Positions 13,693 to 23,259 of a DNA stretch of 64,000 nucleotides are shown one piece after another. Both the position numbers and the translations under genes were made by a program. Numbering within the stretch: the first letter of the stretch is position 1; each line of letters opens with the position of its first letter. The notes under the pieces are model-generated. The model had not been told where the DNA came from and did not search any database. It saw nothing but the letters and a program-made list of their open reading frames with translations. The stretch lies in assembly GCF_000001735.4 (NCBI RefSeq), contig NC_003076.8:23377835-23441834 (forward strand), given 5' to 3'. Source of the stretch: Arabidopsis thaliana (lineage: Eukaryota; Streptophyta; Magnoliopsida; Brassicales; Brassicaceae).

Positions 13693-16130
13693 CTTCTTCT
13701 TTTTTTGTCTTTGCTTGAGTCAGGATTCTACAAATGAAAAAGCTGTAGCGTTATGTAGAATCTTCAACAATGTAGTTAATGTATGTGAGAGTCTTTGAGT
13801 GTGAGATTGGGTTTTGCGTGAGTGTGTGTTGTACCACTCAAATCAGTTTAGTCAAAGTCATAAAGCAAATTTTTAGATACGTCATTTGCAGAGAGAGCTT
13901 TGATACTGGAATTGGCAATAAACACGGATATATTTGCAGAGAGCTTTGAAAAACTTTGTACTAGAGAGACTCCCAAAATAGAAAATTTGTACAAATAAAT
14001 GATATAAAAATGGGTCATGTCACTTGTGATAGGTTTGTTTCAAAATCTGGTTTCAAATAAGCCCAATCATAAGACATGTATACTCATTAAACAAATATGG
14101 GCCTGTATGGGCCGACATCAGGACAAGAGAATAAAATATGGTTGAGACCTTGACGTTTTAAAAAGGTTGTAAAGAAAAACAATGTTAACACGTATATGGG
14201 CTTTATTTTGGGCTGAGTTTTTAACATTAGGCCTGGCTCTGTCAAAGATTTCTGTCATATTCGCTTTACTATAAAAAATACAGTACTTGAACGTATATCT
14301 TAAAACGACCGTGTTTTCTTATTTAGGGTGTAAGTGAACAGTTGTACCCTTTTTTCTTTTCTTTTTTAGTGCAAAGTGAAACAGTAGTTTCTTGTGTTAT
14401 TTTTTGGCAATTTTCCCAAACCTCTTACATGAATAATATTGCTAAGTTTTTGCAAAAAATAAAGTTTATTTCCGAGTTGACAAAAATAATTAGTATTTTT
14501 TCTGACCCGAATTAAAAATATGGAGTATCAAAGTCGTCGTGCCCCACTTTCTATATTGGTATAAGGGATTCTTTGACTTAGACAATCTGAACGTTGAAGA
14601 ATTGGTAAATATGCATGCATGTTACACTTCTTCAATTTCGAAAAACTTACTTTTGTTTCACTGTTTCTGCATATAATTAAGAAATTAAAAACCCATCAGA
14701 GAGAAAACAGAGAAAGAGACAGAAGCTTGACAATGTATTGTCACATCCCATAGTTTTGTGATGATTACACCTATTTATACATTTGCAGCTTTTTGTTTCT
14801 TCTCCTCTTACATATAAAAACGCCATTAAATACAATCAAACTGTTTTTTTTTTTCCTTTAAACAAATATATCATCTTGTTTAGTTGGAGATTCCGAGATT
14901 GTCTTAACTCTTAACCAAATTCATTAAAAATATACAATGTAAAGTAAGTTGTCTAATTATACCGTACGTGTGTTTTAATCGAAACTATACATGTATCTAT
15001 TTAGGAAAAATTATTCATCTTTTTTGCTTTGAGTTTGGAGGTGATTTGATGTGTTTGATATCCAAAAGAGAGAGGGAGGTGAGCGTTTTGTATTGACTAT
15101 TAATTTACTACACGAGAGAGAGGGTAGAGAAGGACATAACACAAATCCAATGAATATCCTGTCTAGCTTTATATAAAATTTAGTATTGACTATTGCTTGG
15201 CAGTTTCAATTTTGAACTTAACTTATTTTTCTGAAAATGGGAAGCCCTAATTTTTCTTAAATGATAAGAAAAGAGGACAGATGAAATTTTAAAGGTCAAA
15301 TGGGAAACTCCCCAAATTTCGTAATTCATACGGTAAAAAGTGTGGCATAAACCAACAGTCTCAGCTAAAACTAAAATCTTAAAAACCGAAGCAATTCTTG
15401 ATAAAAAAAAGCGAGCCAAACTTTTTTCTCAAAAAACGATCTTTTTTTTTTTTTTATCAAAAACCTCTTTAAAATTAAAATTGTTCGAATTTTTCATACG
15501 ATCATGTTAAATTCGGAGCATAATATGTGATTTTTTCTCATTTTCTACTATAAATCTAGAGCATATGCATGATTTACCCAAAATACTGTCTTTATGCTTT
15601 TAAAGTGTGTGAGGTTTTTAGCCTCTTTACCTCTAGCTTTCTTACTCACAAGCACACAACTACTAACTTGAAGCATTAAGAACTGACTTGAAGAATGTTG
15701 AACAGAGTGCTTATCAAAGTGCTTATCAACTAGAAATTCATTTAACGTGTAACTTCAGCTATCCTTTTGTATGGGCACTCGTATTTTGTTGTGATTTTTT
15801 TTTTCTTAGATTCTGACTATTTGTGGAATTAATCACATTACTTTTTCAATGTAACGTGTAAAAGTAGATTAATAGAAAAAACATGTAGATTAATAGAGAG
15901 CTTTGCATGTTCTTGCATTTTTTTTATCTCTACATATACTTCATTCATAGAATTAAATTTGGAATTTACACACTTTTTGATTATTAAATAATTGTTTATA
16001 TAACCTTTTTGTAAATGTATGTATATTTTTATTAATGTTGATTTTGTTTTACGATTTCTATGGCTTCCATTAATGTTTTTTTTTTGTTTTAAATAGTACT
16101 GGTCTAGCTTCCATTAATTTTATCCTCTTA
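13693..16130. other. Intergenic region between the B3 gene and TAS3c
   Basis: AT-rich. 13693-14240 is the upstream region of the minus-strand B3 gene and contains several GGGCC/GGCCC site-II-like hexamers (around 14098-14235). A minus-strand open frame at 15180-15419 has no recognisable domain. The final ~150 bases lead into the TAS3c TATA box. I see no other gene. Confidence 0.5.
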
Positions 16131-16136
16131 TTTCCC

Positions 16137-16144
16137 TATATAAA
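16137..16144 (+). promoter_or_regulatory. TATA box of TAS3c
   Basis: TATATAAA about 30 bases before a likely start near 16170, on the same strand as the TAS3 precursor. It is the best core promoter match in the area. Confidence 0.6.
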
Positions 16145-16227
16145 CACAAACTTCACCTGCCCTCTCACATCATCACTTCAGAGCAAAAGCATCATATATA
16201 TCATTCCTCTTCTTCTTGATTAGGATC

Positions 16228-16377
16228 ATGATGATCATCATCATAATCATCATGATATTTATGATCATAATGATGATCGTTTCTCTCTTTCAACTTTTTC
16301 TATCTTCTCCACTACATCATGGTTGTACTTTCGAACGTGTGACTATCTCACGGAGAAGAAGATTTCTTGGACATTAG
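16228..16377 (+). CDS. Short ORF of the TAS3c transcript, stopping beside the miR390 site
   Basis: A 49-codon frame opens MMIIIIIIMIF and ends FLGH, with its stop at 16375-16377. Only nine bases separate the stop from the 5' miR390 site at 16387. For TAS3 RNAs, a short ORF ending just before this site is known to let ribosomes stall there and to affect precursor stability and membrane-bound siRNA production; the peptide itself is not thought to matter. The extreme Ile/Met start comes from an ATCATGATG-rich stretch that can also fold back on itself (about 16225-16280). I infer a positional rather than peptide role. The frame has several internal ATGs, so the true start may be downstream. Confidence 0.7.
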   Translation: MMIIIIIIMIFMIIMMIVSLFQLFLSSPLHHGCTFERVTISRRRRFLGH

Positions 16378-16386
16378 TGTTCCATT

Positions 16387-16407
16387 GGCATTATCCTCGC
16401 TGAGCTT
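16387..16407 (+). promoter_or_regulatory. 5' miR390 binding site (non-cleaved type)
   Basis: Compared with the perfect complement of miR390, the two ends match while target positions 11-13 and 4-5 differ. The central mismatches predict binding without cutting, the known state of the 5' TAS3 site. Confidence 0.92.
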
Positions 16408-16493
16408 TTTTTTTTCTCTATGAAAACAGAAAAAAACAAAAAATAGTTTTGTTTCTACTAAATCAGAAAGTTCTTCTATAATTTAGAAGATTT

Positions 16494-16514
16494 TTCTTGA
16501 CCTTGCAAGGCTTA
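16494..16514 (+). ncRNA. tasiARF, fifth 21-nt register from the 3' miR390 cut
   Basis: The first 18 bases are the tasiARF core, TTCTTGACCTTGCAAGGC. Registers counted back from the cut at 16598 are 16578, 16557, 16536, 16515 and 16494, so this unit is 3'D5(+). There is a single copy, unlike the tandem pair I recall for TAS3a. Confidence 0.93.
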
Positions 16515-16587
16515 TTAGTTTTGTATTGTTCTTTTATTTTCTTTTATCTTCTCTTCATTTTTGTATTTTATTTTGTATTGGTTTGTT

Positions 16588-16608
16588 GTTTCTATTCCTC
16601 CTGAGCTT
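16588..16608 (+). promoter_or_regulatory. 3' miR390 cleavage site
   Basis: Contiguous pairing across target positions 10-21, with one G:U-type difference at position 9 and mismatches at positions 2-4. The predicted AGO7 cut lies between 16598 and 16599 and sets the phase of all tasiRNAs. Confidence 0.93.
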
Positions 16609-16954
16609 TATGTATAATTCACTACTAATCCCATAATTTCTCAGTTATTAGTTCCTCTGAAACGTCTATCTAAATATATGTAATCTTCGTTTATCTGTTA
16701 AGTGTTTGATAAGTGATACCTTAACGATGCTAATGGCTACGCAAGAAATTCACTCTCAAACATAATTTTATATACACACCATTTCAATGTAATGGCAAGG
16801 CCAAATTAATTATTTGTATTACAACATTTTCACTTATTACAAAATGAATAATCACCACACCATTCACAGAATCAATTAGCACATTTTTAATCCCAAAAAA
16901 ACTGGGATCAAAAATTTTATAAAAAAGGTGAAAAAAAAGAGGATTGAGTTTGAG

Positions 16955-19311
16955 TTAGCAAGCACTTCCACCGGTTGTAACACAATGGTTAAGTGCAGAA
17001 AACCAAGAACGTTTCCCTTCAACCTGCGACGTTGATCGCCTGAATCCTACACCGGATCTTGAATATGATCCACCAATTAACCGGCTTCGAGGTTCATCAA
17101 CATCTGAGCCACCAAGGCAGAGACTTGGAGGAAACCGGCGGCAGCTAAGAGACCGAAACGCTGATGATCTAGCGGATTGTGGAGTTCGAGAACCCGTTCT
17201 TGACACAACCGGTTTACAACTGTAGTGAGGGTTAGTTAGGAGAGCTGTGTCTAAGACATCAGAGGAGCAAGTGCAGAAGGACAAGGAGATGCTTGTTCTT
17301 GATGATGTTGATGTTCTTGTTGTTGCCGTTGTATGGGGAAGTTTGGTGAAAGATACAATGCCATTGCGACAGAGAGGACACGGGACAGAGCCTGGTGTGA
17401 CGTTTGAGGTCTTTGACGATGTTATGCTTGTGGTGCTTAGGTATAATGCACAGTTTGTGCAGAACTCATGAGCACATCCTGTTATGTCACACACAACAAT
17501 CAATTCAATGTTTTAAGCAAAGATCATTTTCGGTAGTGAAAGTGGTACATTACCATCTGCTGCCACAGTGCATTTTCTTTCCAAACAAACGGCACAAGGG
17601 TCACGACATGGAGTCAGACAATCGTTTTCTCGCCAGCCGCATTCTCTGAAATCCACAAACGAAAAAAGACCAATCAGCCACAGAGATCATGCGATCATAT
17701 AGGGTGTTTCAGTTAGGTGTAAAGTTTACATACTGAGCAATATTGACAATGCTCATTAAAGGAAGGCAGAGGAAAGGAGAGGGGACATTTGGCAAATGGA
17801 GTTGTGGTTGTTCTGTTGTTGGGTTCAGGATTTCTTCCAGCCAGTTTCGGTGCCATGAACGAGCTACCATCATTGGTGTCCATCTAAAACCAAAACATGA
17901 AGCGAATTAAGACATTGAGGTCTATATCAAACTGGTTGATTGGATTTAGCATGCTGAGAAATAGAGTGATCTAATACCCGTTGGAGTTTACGGCAGCTAA
18001 ACAAGCACCCTTACTGATCAAAAGCTGAGAAAAACAAATGCCAAATGAATTCATATGTGAACTTTAAACGAAACATAACAGAAGCATCATGATTGTCTAG
18101 TTAAGCATGTATACCTGGCAACACTGCGTGTTTCCACCACATGAAGCATAATGGAGAGCTGTACTCCCAGCACCTTCAATATATAAAATCAAAGAGCCGG
18201 AGCGAAAAACAAAATTAAGTCTTTCACATAAAGAATCTCTTCACTCATTGTCAAAGTTAATCAATTAGAGCATATGATAGTAACCTATAAGATCTATAGT
18301 AGTTCCATCTTCCACAGTGACCTGAGTAACCGAAGCTCCCAAATCCAAGAGTAACTGCACCGTCTCTATATGTCCGTTCAAAGCCGCCACATGAAGAGGT
18401 GTGATTCCACCATCTGCTGCTCTGTTGATCACTTCGTGAAGAACACTACAACCACAACATCCAAAGAACACATTCAACTAATCATCATCAAGTGACTACA
18501 GCATTACCTCAATTCTTTACAAAAAACACTTTTGACCTAGAATCGAATCCAGCAACTGAAGTTTTCTTATTCTTTAAAAGGCTCCAGCAATTAGGAACAC
18601 TTGGTATATACTCCGAAAGCAAGATCCTGATACACCGAGGGTGACCATTTAAAGCCGCAAGGTGTAAAGCAGTACCACCATTTAAGTAATCTGATCTGTG
18701 AATCTAAAACCCGAACAATCAAGAAACACAATCATCATTGTTCCAATATCCCTGACATATTTTTAAATCACAATCAGTCAGAAGAGTTGATCAAAGTCTT
18801 ACATTAGCACCAAAAAGAATCAGAATCAAAACAACCTCCCAATGACCATGTTGACAAGCTTGCATCAAAGCCGTCTGTTTCCAAAAATTTCTTGTATTCA
18901 GACTACTTCAAAACCAATCAATAATGCAAAGAACAAAAAGACACTAATCACAACACCTGTCCACGGTAGTTCCGGAGATTAATATCAACTCCTGATTCCA
19001 CCAACAGAGAAACTATCTGAAGATAAACAAAACCCAAATCACCAATCACCATAAAAGTCAGAACTTTAGAATCTCTAATCTTACAAAGTATTGATCTTTC
19101 AAGTAATTACAGTTACCTCGTGGTGGCCTTGAGCGGCGGAGTAATGAAGAGGAGAGTTACGAACGCCAAAAGTAGAGTAACGAGCGAGTCTTGGATTGTA
19201 ATCTAAGAGAGCTTTAGCTTCCTGTAAATCACCGTCTCTGGCCGCTGATACTAAGCGTTCGCCGGACGCAGAACAACCGAATGAGTTTCCGACGAGGCTT
19301 AGAAACCTCAT
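16955..19311 (-). CDS. XBAT32: XBAT32, ankyrin-repeat RING E3 ubiquitin ligase
   Basis: Ten exons run from 19311 down: 19311-19117, 19016-18957, 18874-18803, 18703-18537, 18445-18285, 18173-18115, 18024-17978, 17883-17734, 17645-17554, 17478-16955. They give 508 residues, the expected length. The N-terminal half carries ankyrin repeats, with phrases such as [39 protein letters not shown] and [13 protein letters not shown]3HC4 RING follows ([20 protein letters not shown] to CPLCRNG), then a Ser/Arg-rich tail ending GGSAC. From published family knowledge, XBAT32 ubiquitinates the ethylene biosynthesis enzymes ACS4 and ACS7 and promotes lateral root formation. I chose the ATG at 19311 (MRFLSLVG) over one five codons upstream because it matches the protein as I recall it. 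Its 3' UTR probably approaches or overlaps the convergent TAS3c transcript. Confidence 0.96.
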
Positions 19312-19599
19312 CGTTTTACGATACAAAATTGAAATTTTGATCGGATCAACCCTAACAAATCACCATCAACACAACAACACGAACAAATTTTATTGGATTC
19401 ACAATTTGCAGCAAACCCAATTCGAGAACCAGCTCGGAAGAATCGAAGAATTGAATTTAATTTCAAATGATTGCAACAAGAAAAATTTGGTTTTTATTTT
19501 CTTCCTCTGTTTTTGTTGTTGTTGGTGTTCTTTAATTCTCTTATGTACAGATCAGATCATCATCATCATCATCATAATGATCCCTCTTTAAGAAAGAAA

Positions 19600-20399
19600 G
19601 AAACTTTAAAGAATTAACCAAAAAAAAATCAAAACTTTAAAAGAATTGACCAAAAAAAGCTTTAAACTTTAGAGGAAAGATCATCCAGAAAACTTCTCTG
19701 ACAATTGTAATACAGAGAACATCAAAAAGAATGGTGAAATTAAGTTGTGGGATTTTTTTTTTGGTCAATTGATTAAGGAAAATAACAAACAATAATAACA
19801 AATTGGTGATTACTTTATTTTTAAACCAAAAATGGAAAAGAATTGTTCTAAATTTTTTATTGTGTGTGGAGGATCTCTTAATATTTTGTGATGGTGACAC
19901 TAATTAATTGACTTTTAATTATTTGAACAAAAAAAAAATATGACAAAGCCAACGTTGTAGCCAGAGGTTTCGATAAACCAATAGCCGGAATTCGCGCGTT
20001 TTTTTGTTTTAACCAAAATCTTAATGATTATAAAGATTCTCTAACAATGAAAAAAAAAAGACATTCTTCATCACACCATAAGAAAGCTTTCTCCTTTATT
20101 ACATATAATTAAATAAATAATCTTACTATACTGCGTAATTGAATAAATATAGGTTCTTTTTGTGCCAACAAATAATGATTCAATTAGCAAGTCTCCAAAA
20201 GTAACATGACATTAGTGGAAAAACAAGTGTATAATAATGAAATGTGGAGGAGCATGTGGGTCGTGTCACGTCATGCTTATAATTGCATTTGCATTAGCAA
20301 ACCTATAACATTAATGACTTCAAATTTTAACATTAGCAAATCAGAATGATCATGCCAACTCTCAGCAAATATATTTATCAAAAAAACTCTCAACAAATA
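19600..20399. other. Intergenic, upstream of XBAT32
   Basis: AT-rich with no supportable gene. An ATC/CAT repeat near 19556-19576 lies in the probable XBAT32 leader or promoter. A minus-strand open frame at 19637-19900 has no domain. Confidence 0.5.
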
Positions 20400-21481
20400 T
20401 TACTTGATTTTAAAGATGACCCAAGCTATCTTCAATCTCACTTTCTGTAGAATCACTAATTTGTGTCTCACAATTGTGCAAAACTGTGGCCAGTTGCTGT
20501 AAATTGACAGAAAATTCTTTAGTTGACAATTTGTCTTGTACTTTGGAACTTGTAGCAGAGTTTCTTTGTCCAGAGTTAACACTATCCAAACTAAACTCCA
20601 ACTCCCAAACTGGATGTACAAGCTTAAATCTCCACTTGTGCTTTATGTGGAACTTCTCCACACCAAAAATGAGTTGTGTAATTCAGTCTGAAACATGTCC
20701 ACTATTCCACATCTATGTTCTCTCGAGTCCACATCACACAATCAAGTAGGTGCATGTGCACATGTTGGAACCACAAACACAACACCCTCACTGTCCTAGT
20801 GTTTTGTAAGAGAGAGATGTGAAGTAGTCTAGAATGTCTCATCAAGTCGTCCTCCAAATGTAACCATATATCCTCACCTTCTGTACACATTTTCAAAATA
20901 GCTGCAATGGAAAGTGAAGTTCCTGAAAAGTCTAGAGTATAACCAGCTCAATTTTGACTTTCTGATATCCTTTGTTGAATGGCCAACTCCATAGACATTA
21001 ACACACACTCATAGTTTGGCTTCATAGTCTGCTTTGACAAGCCAGATCCAGACTTTTGAACATTAATTCTCATTCCTTCCCATGCACTGCTTCAATTTCG
21101 CGAGAAACATCTTGCATAAGCCTATGTCCCAAAAGTTTCTTCAAGTTCTCAAACAACATGCACTGCAGCTTTCTCGAATTCCACCTCACAACAGAACTTG
21201 TTTTTTGTCATTTTGATCTCCTCTAAGCTAAATTTAAACTTGAATTTCCAAGCTTTAGGGAACTTCATATGGTTCATGTCTCTGACATACTGCATCATCC
21301 TCATTTTGCACCTACTGTTCCAGCTTCCCTTGAGTCTTTTTATGTTGTTCTTGGTATAGCCCTCTGCAAATACGCATGCTTGTAATTTTGTCAGGCTACT
21401 TTTTTTCTTCATCTCGTTGACAAATCTATAACAGATTCTGTTAAAGTGTCTGTCTTTCGTTCGTAAGATCATTACGTTCAT
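20400..21481 (-). pseudogene. Decayed coding-like stretch, family not recognised
   Basis: On the minus strand, several adjacent frames look like protein but do not join into one. An upstream piece of 110 codons starts MNVMILRTKDRHFNRICYRF at 21481. Near 21150-21060 is a helical, charged phrase (ENLKKLLGHRLMQDVSREIE), followed after a frame change by VLMSMELAIQQRISESQ. Downstream is a further 83-codon piece at 20661-20410. The GC content is higher than in the flanks, and the pieces keep the same strand and order, so this looks like a relic of a helical host gene with stops and frame changes. I could not place it in a family. It might instead be an exon series of an unannotated gene. Confidence 0.35.
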
Positions 21482-21833
21482 ATAACAATATCTTTGATGC
21501 TTGTTTTGTTATTCCCAATTGTCTTGATTAACGAAGAAAAAAACGAATCCTTTTAATTTTTTCTCCTCTGTTTGTTAATCCGTTACTGCTCTGTTAGTCT
21601 AATGTCAAAGAAACCACGTTGCTTTTGAACAACAATACATCTGTATTGGGAAATCTATGAATACTTGACTTCTATATTTAGGAAAACCACAACTCACTTT
21701 GCACTGAAACGTCAACGTTTTGTTTCTTTACTTTTTTTGGTTACAATAACAGAGTCTTCCTATTATTCACTTTTTTTATCTTCTTTCACTTATTTCCCCA
21801 TCTCCTTCCTCTTGAATCTTTCTCAAGAAAACC

Positions 21834-22466
21834 ATGGATCAGAAAAGTGATTCATTTCTCTCTGTTTCATCGATTTCATTTTCATATTCTTCTTCAACAG
21901 ACAAAGACTTTGATCTGATATGCATGATTAGTCCCATCGTACTTCTCTACATCACTCTCCTCTCCATCATCTTCTTTGTAGCTGCTTTGATTCACCTTCT
22001 GGTCAAATTCTTACATAGACCCCAAACTCGACTTGACGACGCCTATGATGGCATTACAGAGAGTTCTACTGCTCTGCAAGGTCGGTATCAAACACGGTTT
22101 AATCTCCATGACGCAGAAATTGACCAATCATTCATTGATGCATTGCCCTTGTTACATTACAAGACCATGATTGGTCTTCGACACGACCTCTCTGATTGCG
22201 CCGTTTGTCTCAGAGAGTTCACAGCCGAAGACGAGCTCCGGCTCTTACCAAAATGCAGCCATGCATTCCATGTGGAGTGCATCGACACGTGGCTCCTCAC
22301 AAACTCAACATGTCCTCTCTGCAGGGACAACCTCCTCCTCCTTGGCCTCACTGGCACTGCTTCGTCTTCCACTATTGTCCTTGTGCATGAATCTGATGGT
22401 GACAATTCCCAAGACTCCGATTCGTCGTTCATGTTAACCGATCTTGATGATGTCGAGTCAAAATGA
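21834..22466 (+). CDS. ATL50: ATL-type RING-H2 finger protein (membrane E3 ligase)
   Basis: A single exon of 210 residues, which is typical because ATL genes usually lack introns. A hydrophobic segment at about residues 28-58 (ISPIVLLYITLLSIIFFVAA) is the membrane anchor. An amphipathic ALPLLHYK phrase precedes the ring and corresponds to the family's GLD-type region, although GLD itself is not clear. The RING-H2 begins at Cys122: DCAVCLREF, then CSHAFHVECIDTWL and CPLCRDN, giving all eight metal ligands with two central histidines. The tail is Ser/Asp-rich. Such proteins are E2-dependent ubiquitin ligases at endomembranes; the substrate is unknown. The symbol ATL50 is recalled for this locus (At5g57750) and is less certain than the family assignment. 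Confidence 0.9.
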   Translation: MDQKSDSFLSVSSISFSYSSSTDKDFDLICMISPIVLLYITLLSIIFFVAALIHLLVKFLHRPQTRLDDAYDGITESSTALQGRYQTRFNLHDAEIDQSFIDALPLLHYKTMIGLRHDLSDCAVCLREFTAEDELRLLPKCSHAFHVECIDTWLLTNSTCPLCRDNLLLLGLTGTASSSTIVLVHESDGDNSQDSDSSFMLTDLDDVESK

Positions 22467-22890
22467 GGCCTAAGTGGCTGCTGATTTCTTGACTGGGAAG
22501 TTAATGGCATTAAACTCTAGATAGGCCTAATTGGGTCAACGTGAAGCCTGTATTCTTATAACCGTCCGGCCCATTTTCTTTTGCCATCAACTCATATACG
22601 TGTACATGTATTGGTTAAATCCTACCAAACGAACCATGTTGGAATTGAAACAACAATAATGGCATAAAGTATGCATAAATGAGGACCACAACAGATACAT
22701 TGAACATTAGACATTGCAAGATTGGATTGGCAGAGACAGGTTCAGTGGTGATGGCCTTGATATGGGTTCCTTGTCTCTTTTTACTCTGTCAAAACATTTT
22801 TCAGACAACTTGTTTCCTTCCATATCGTTGTCATCTTTACAGTTTCTCTATATATATGGCTTTATATCTTAGCTTGGAGTGCAAGAAGTG
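22467..22890. other. Spacer between the ATL gene and the small HLH gene
   Basis: Probably the ATL 3' UTR followed by the promoter and leader of the next gene. A TATATATA string at 22849-22856 is only about 35 bases before the next ATG, so it may be leader sequence rather than the true TATA box. Confidence 0.45.
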
Positions 22891-23127
22891 ATGAAGATGG
22901 TGAAGTGTAAGAAGGTTAGGCACCGCGGTCGCAAAGGACAAAAGGAGAAACCCAAGTTTCGAGAAACTTGTATGCAAAGAAACCTCGGGATCCTTCGCAG
23001 GATTGTACCAGGCTGTGAAGAGATCGAAGACGAGGAAGCCTTGTTTCTCAAGTCAATTCAGCATCTCTTGCTTCTCAAATCTCAGGTTAATTTACTTAAA
23101 AAGCTAGCTGATGTATGTGGAGTCTAA
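22891..23127 (+). CDS. Small atypical helix-loop-helix protein (UPB1/IBH1-like)
   Basis: A single exon of 78 residues. A Lys/Arg-rich start (MKMVKCKKVRHRGRKGQKEK) is followed by LGILRRIVPGCEEIEDEEA, then LFLKSIQHLLLLKSQVNLLK and the end ADVCGV. The spacing of helix 1 (LRRIVPGC), an acidic loop and helix 2 with a QVxLL heptad matches atypical plant HLH proteins such as UPBEAT1 and IBH1. The His-Glu-Arg residues that typical bHLH proteins use to contact E-boxes are absent, so it should act by dimerising with other bHLH factors. I start at the ATG at 22891; the frame extends upstream only through GTG. Two related genes lie at 28174-27671 and 31492-31271. I recall this locus as At5g57760, annotated as unknown. 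Confidence 0.75.
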   Translation: MKMVKCKKVRHRGRKGQKEKPKFRETCMQRNLGILRRIVPGCEEIEDEEALFLKSIQHLLLLKSQVNLLKKLADVCGV

Positions 23128-23259
23128 TTAAAAGAACGTAAGTTCTCAAGTTGTTTATGCATTACATTATAAGATCAAGCGAGAGAGACATAAGAAAACA
23201 GAGGAGGGGATAAAGTAAAATTACACAGAGAAAAACGATGAACAAGGCGATGAATTTTT

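Larger units (their letters stand above)
16170..16700 (+). ncRNA. TAS3C: TAS3c trans-acting siRNA precursor (miR390-dependent, makes tasiARF)
   Basis: Three diagnostic parts are visible. The 5' miR390 site (16387-16407) pairs at both ends but is mismatched at its centre, as expected of the bound-but-uncut site that uses AGO7. The 3' site (16588-16608) is well paired across its centre, predicting a cut between 16598 and 16599. Between them lies one tasiARF, TTCTTGACCTTGCAAGGC (16494 on), whose 21-nt unit 16494-16514 ends exactly four 21-nt steps before the cut, so it is in register. In this family tasiARF silences ARF2, ARF3 and ARF4, controlling leaf polarity, phase change and lateral root growth. 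Transcript ends are estimated from the TATA box and the 3' site. I recall this locus as At5g57735. It converges on XBAT32, whose stop codon is about 250 bases away on the other strand. Confidence 0.95.

Noticed and set aside
22157-22510. Overlapping frames on both strands within the ATL gene
   Set aside because: Shadows of a single RING-H2 coding exon with no independent start or domain.
22879-22890. Longer start for the small HLH gene
   Set aside because: The upstream codon is GTG, not ATG. The first real ATG is at 22891. The same reasoning moved the starts of the genes at 31492 and 57327.
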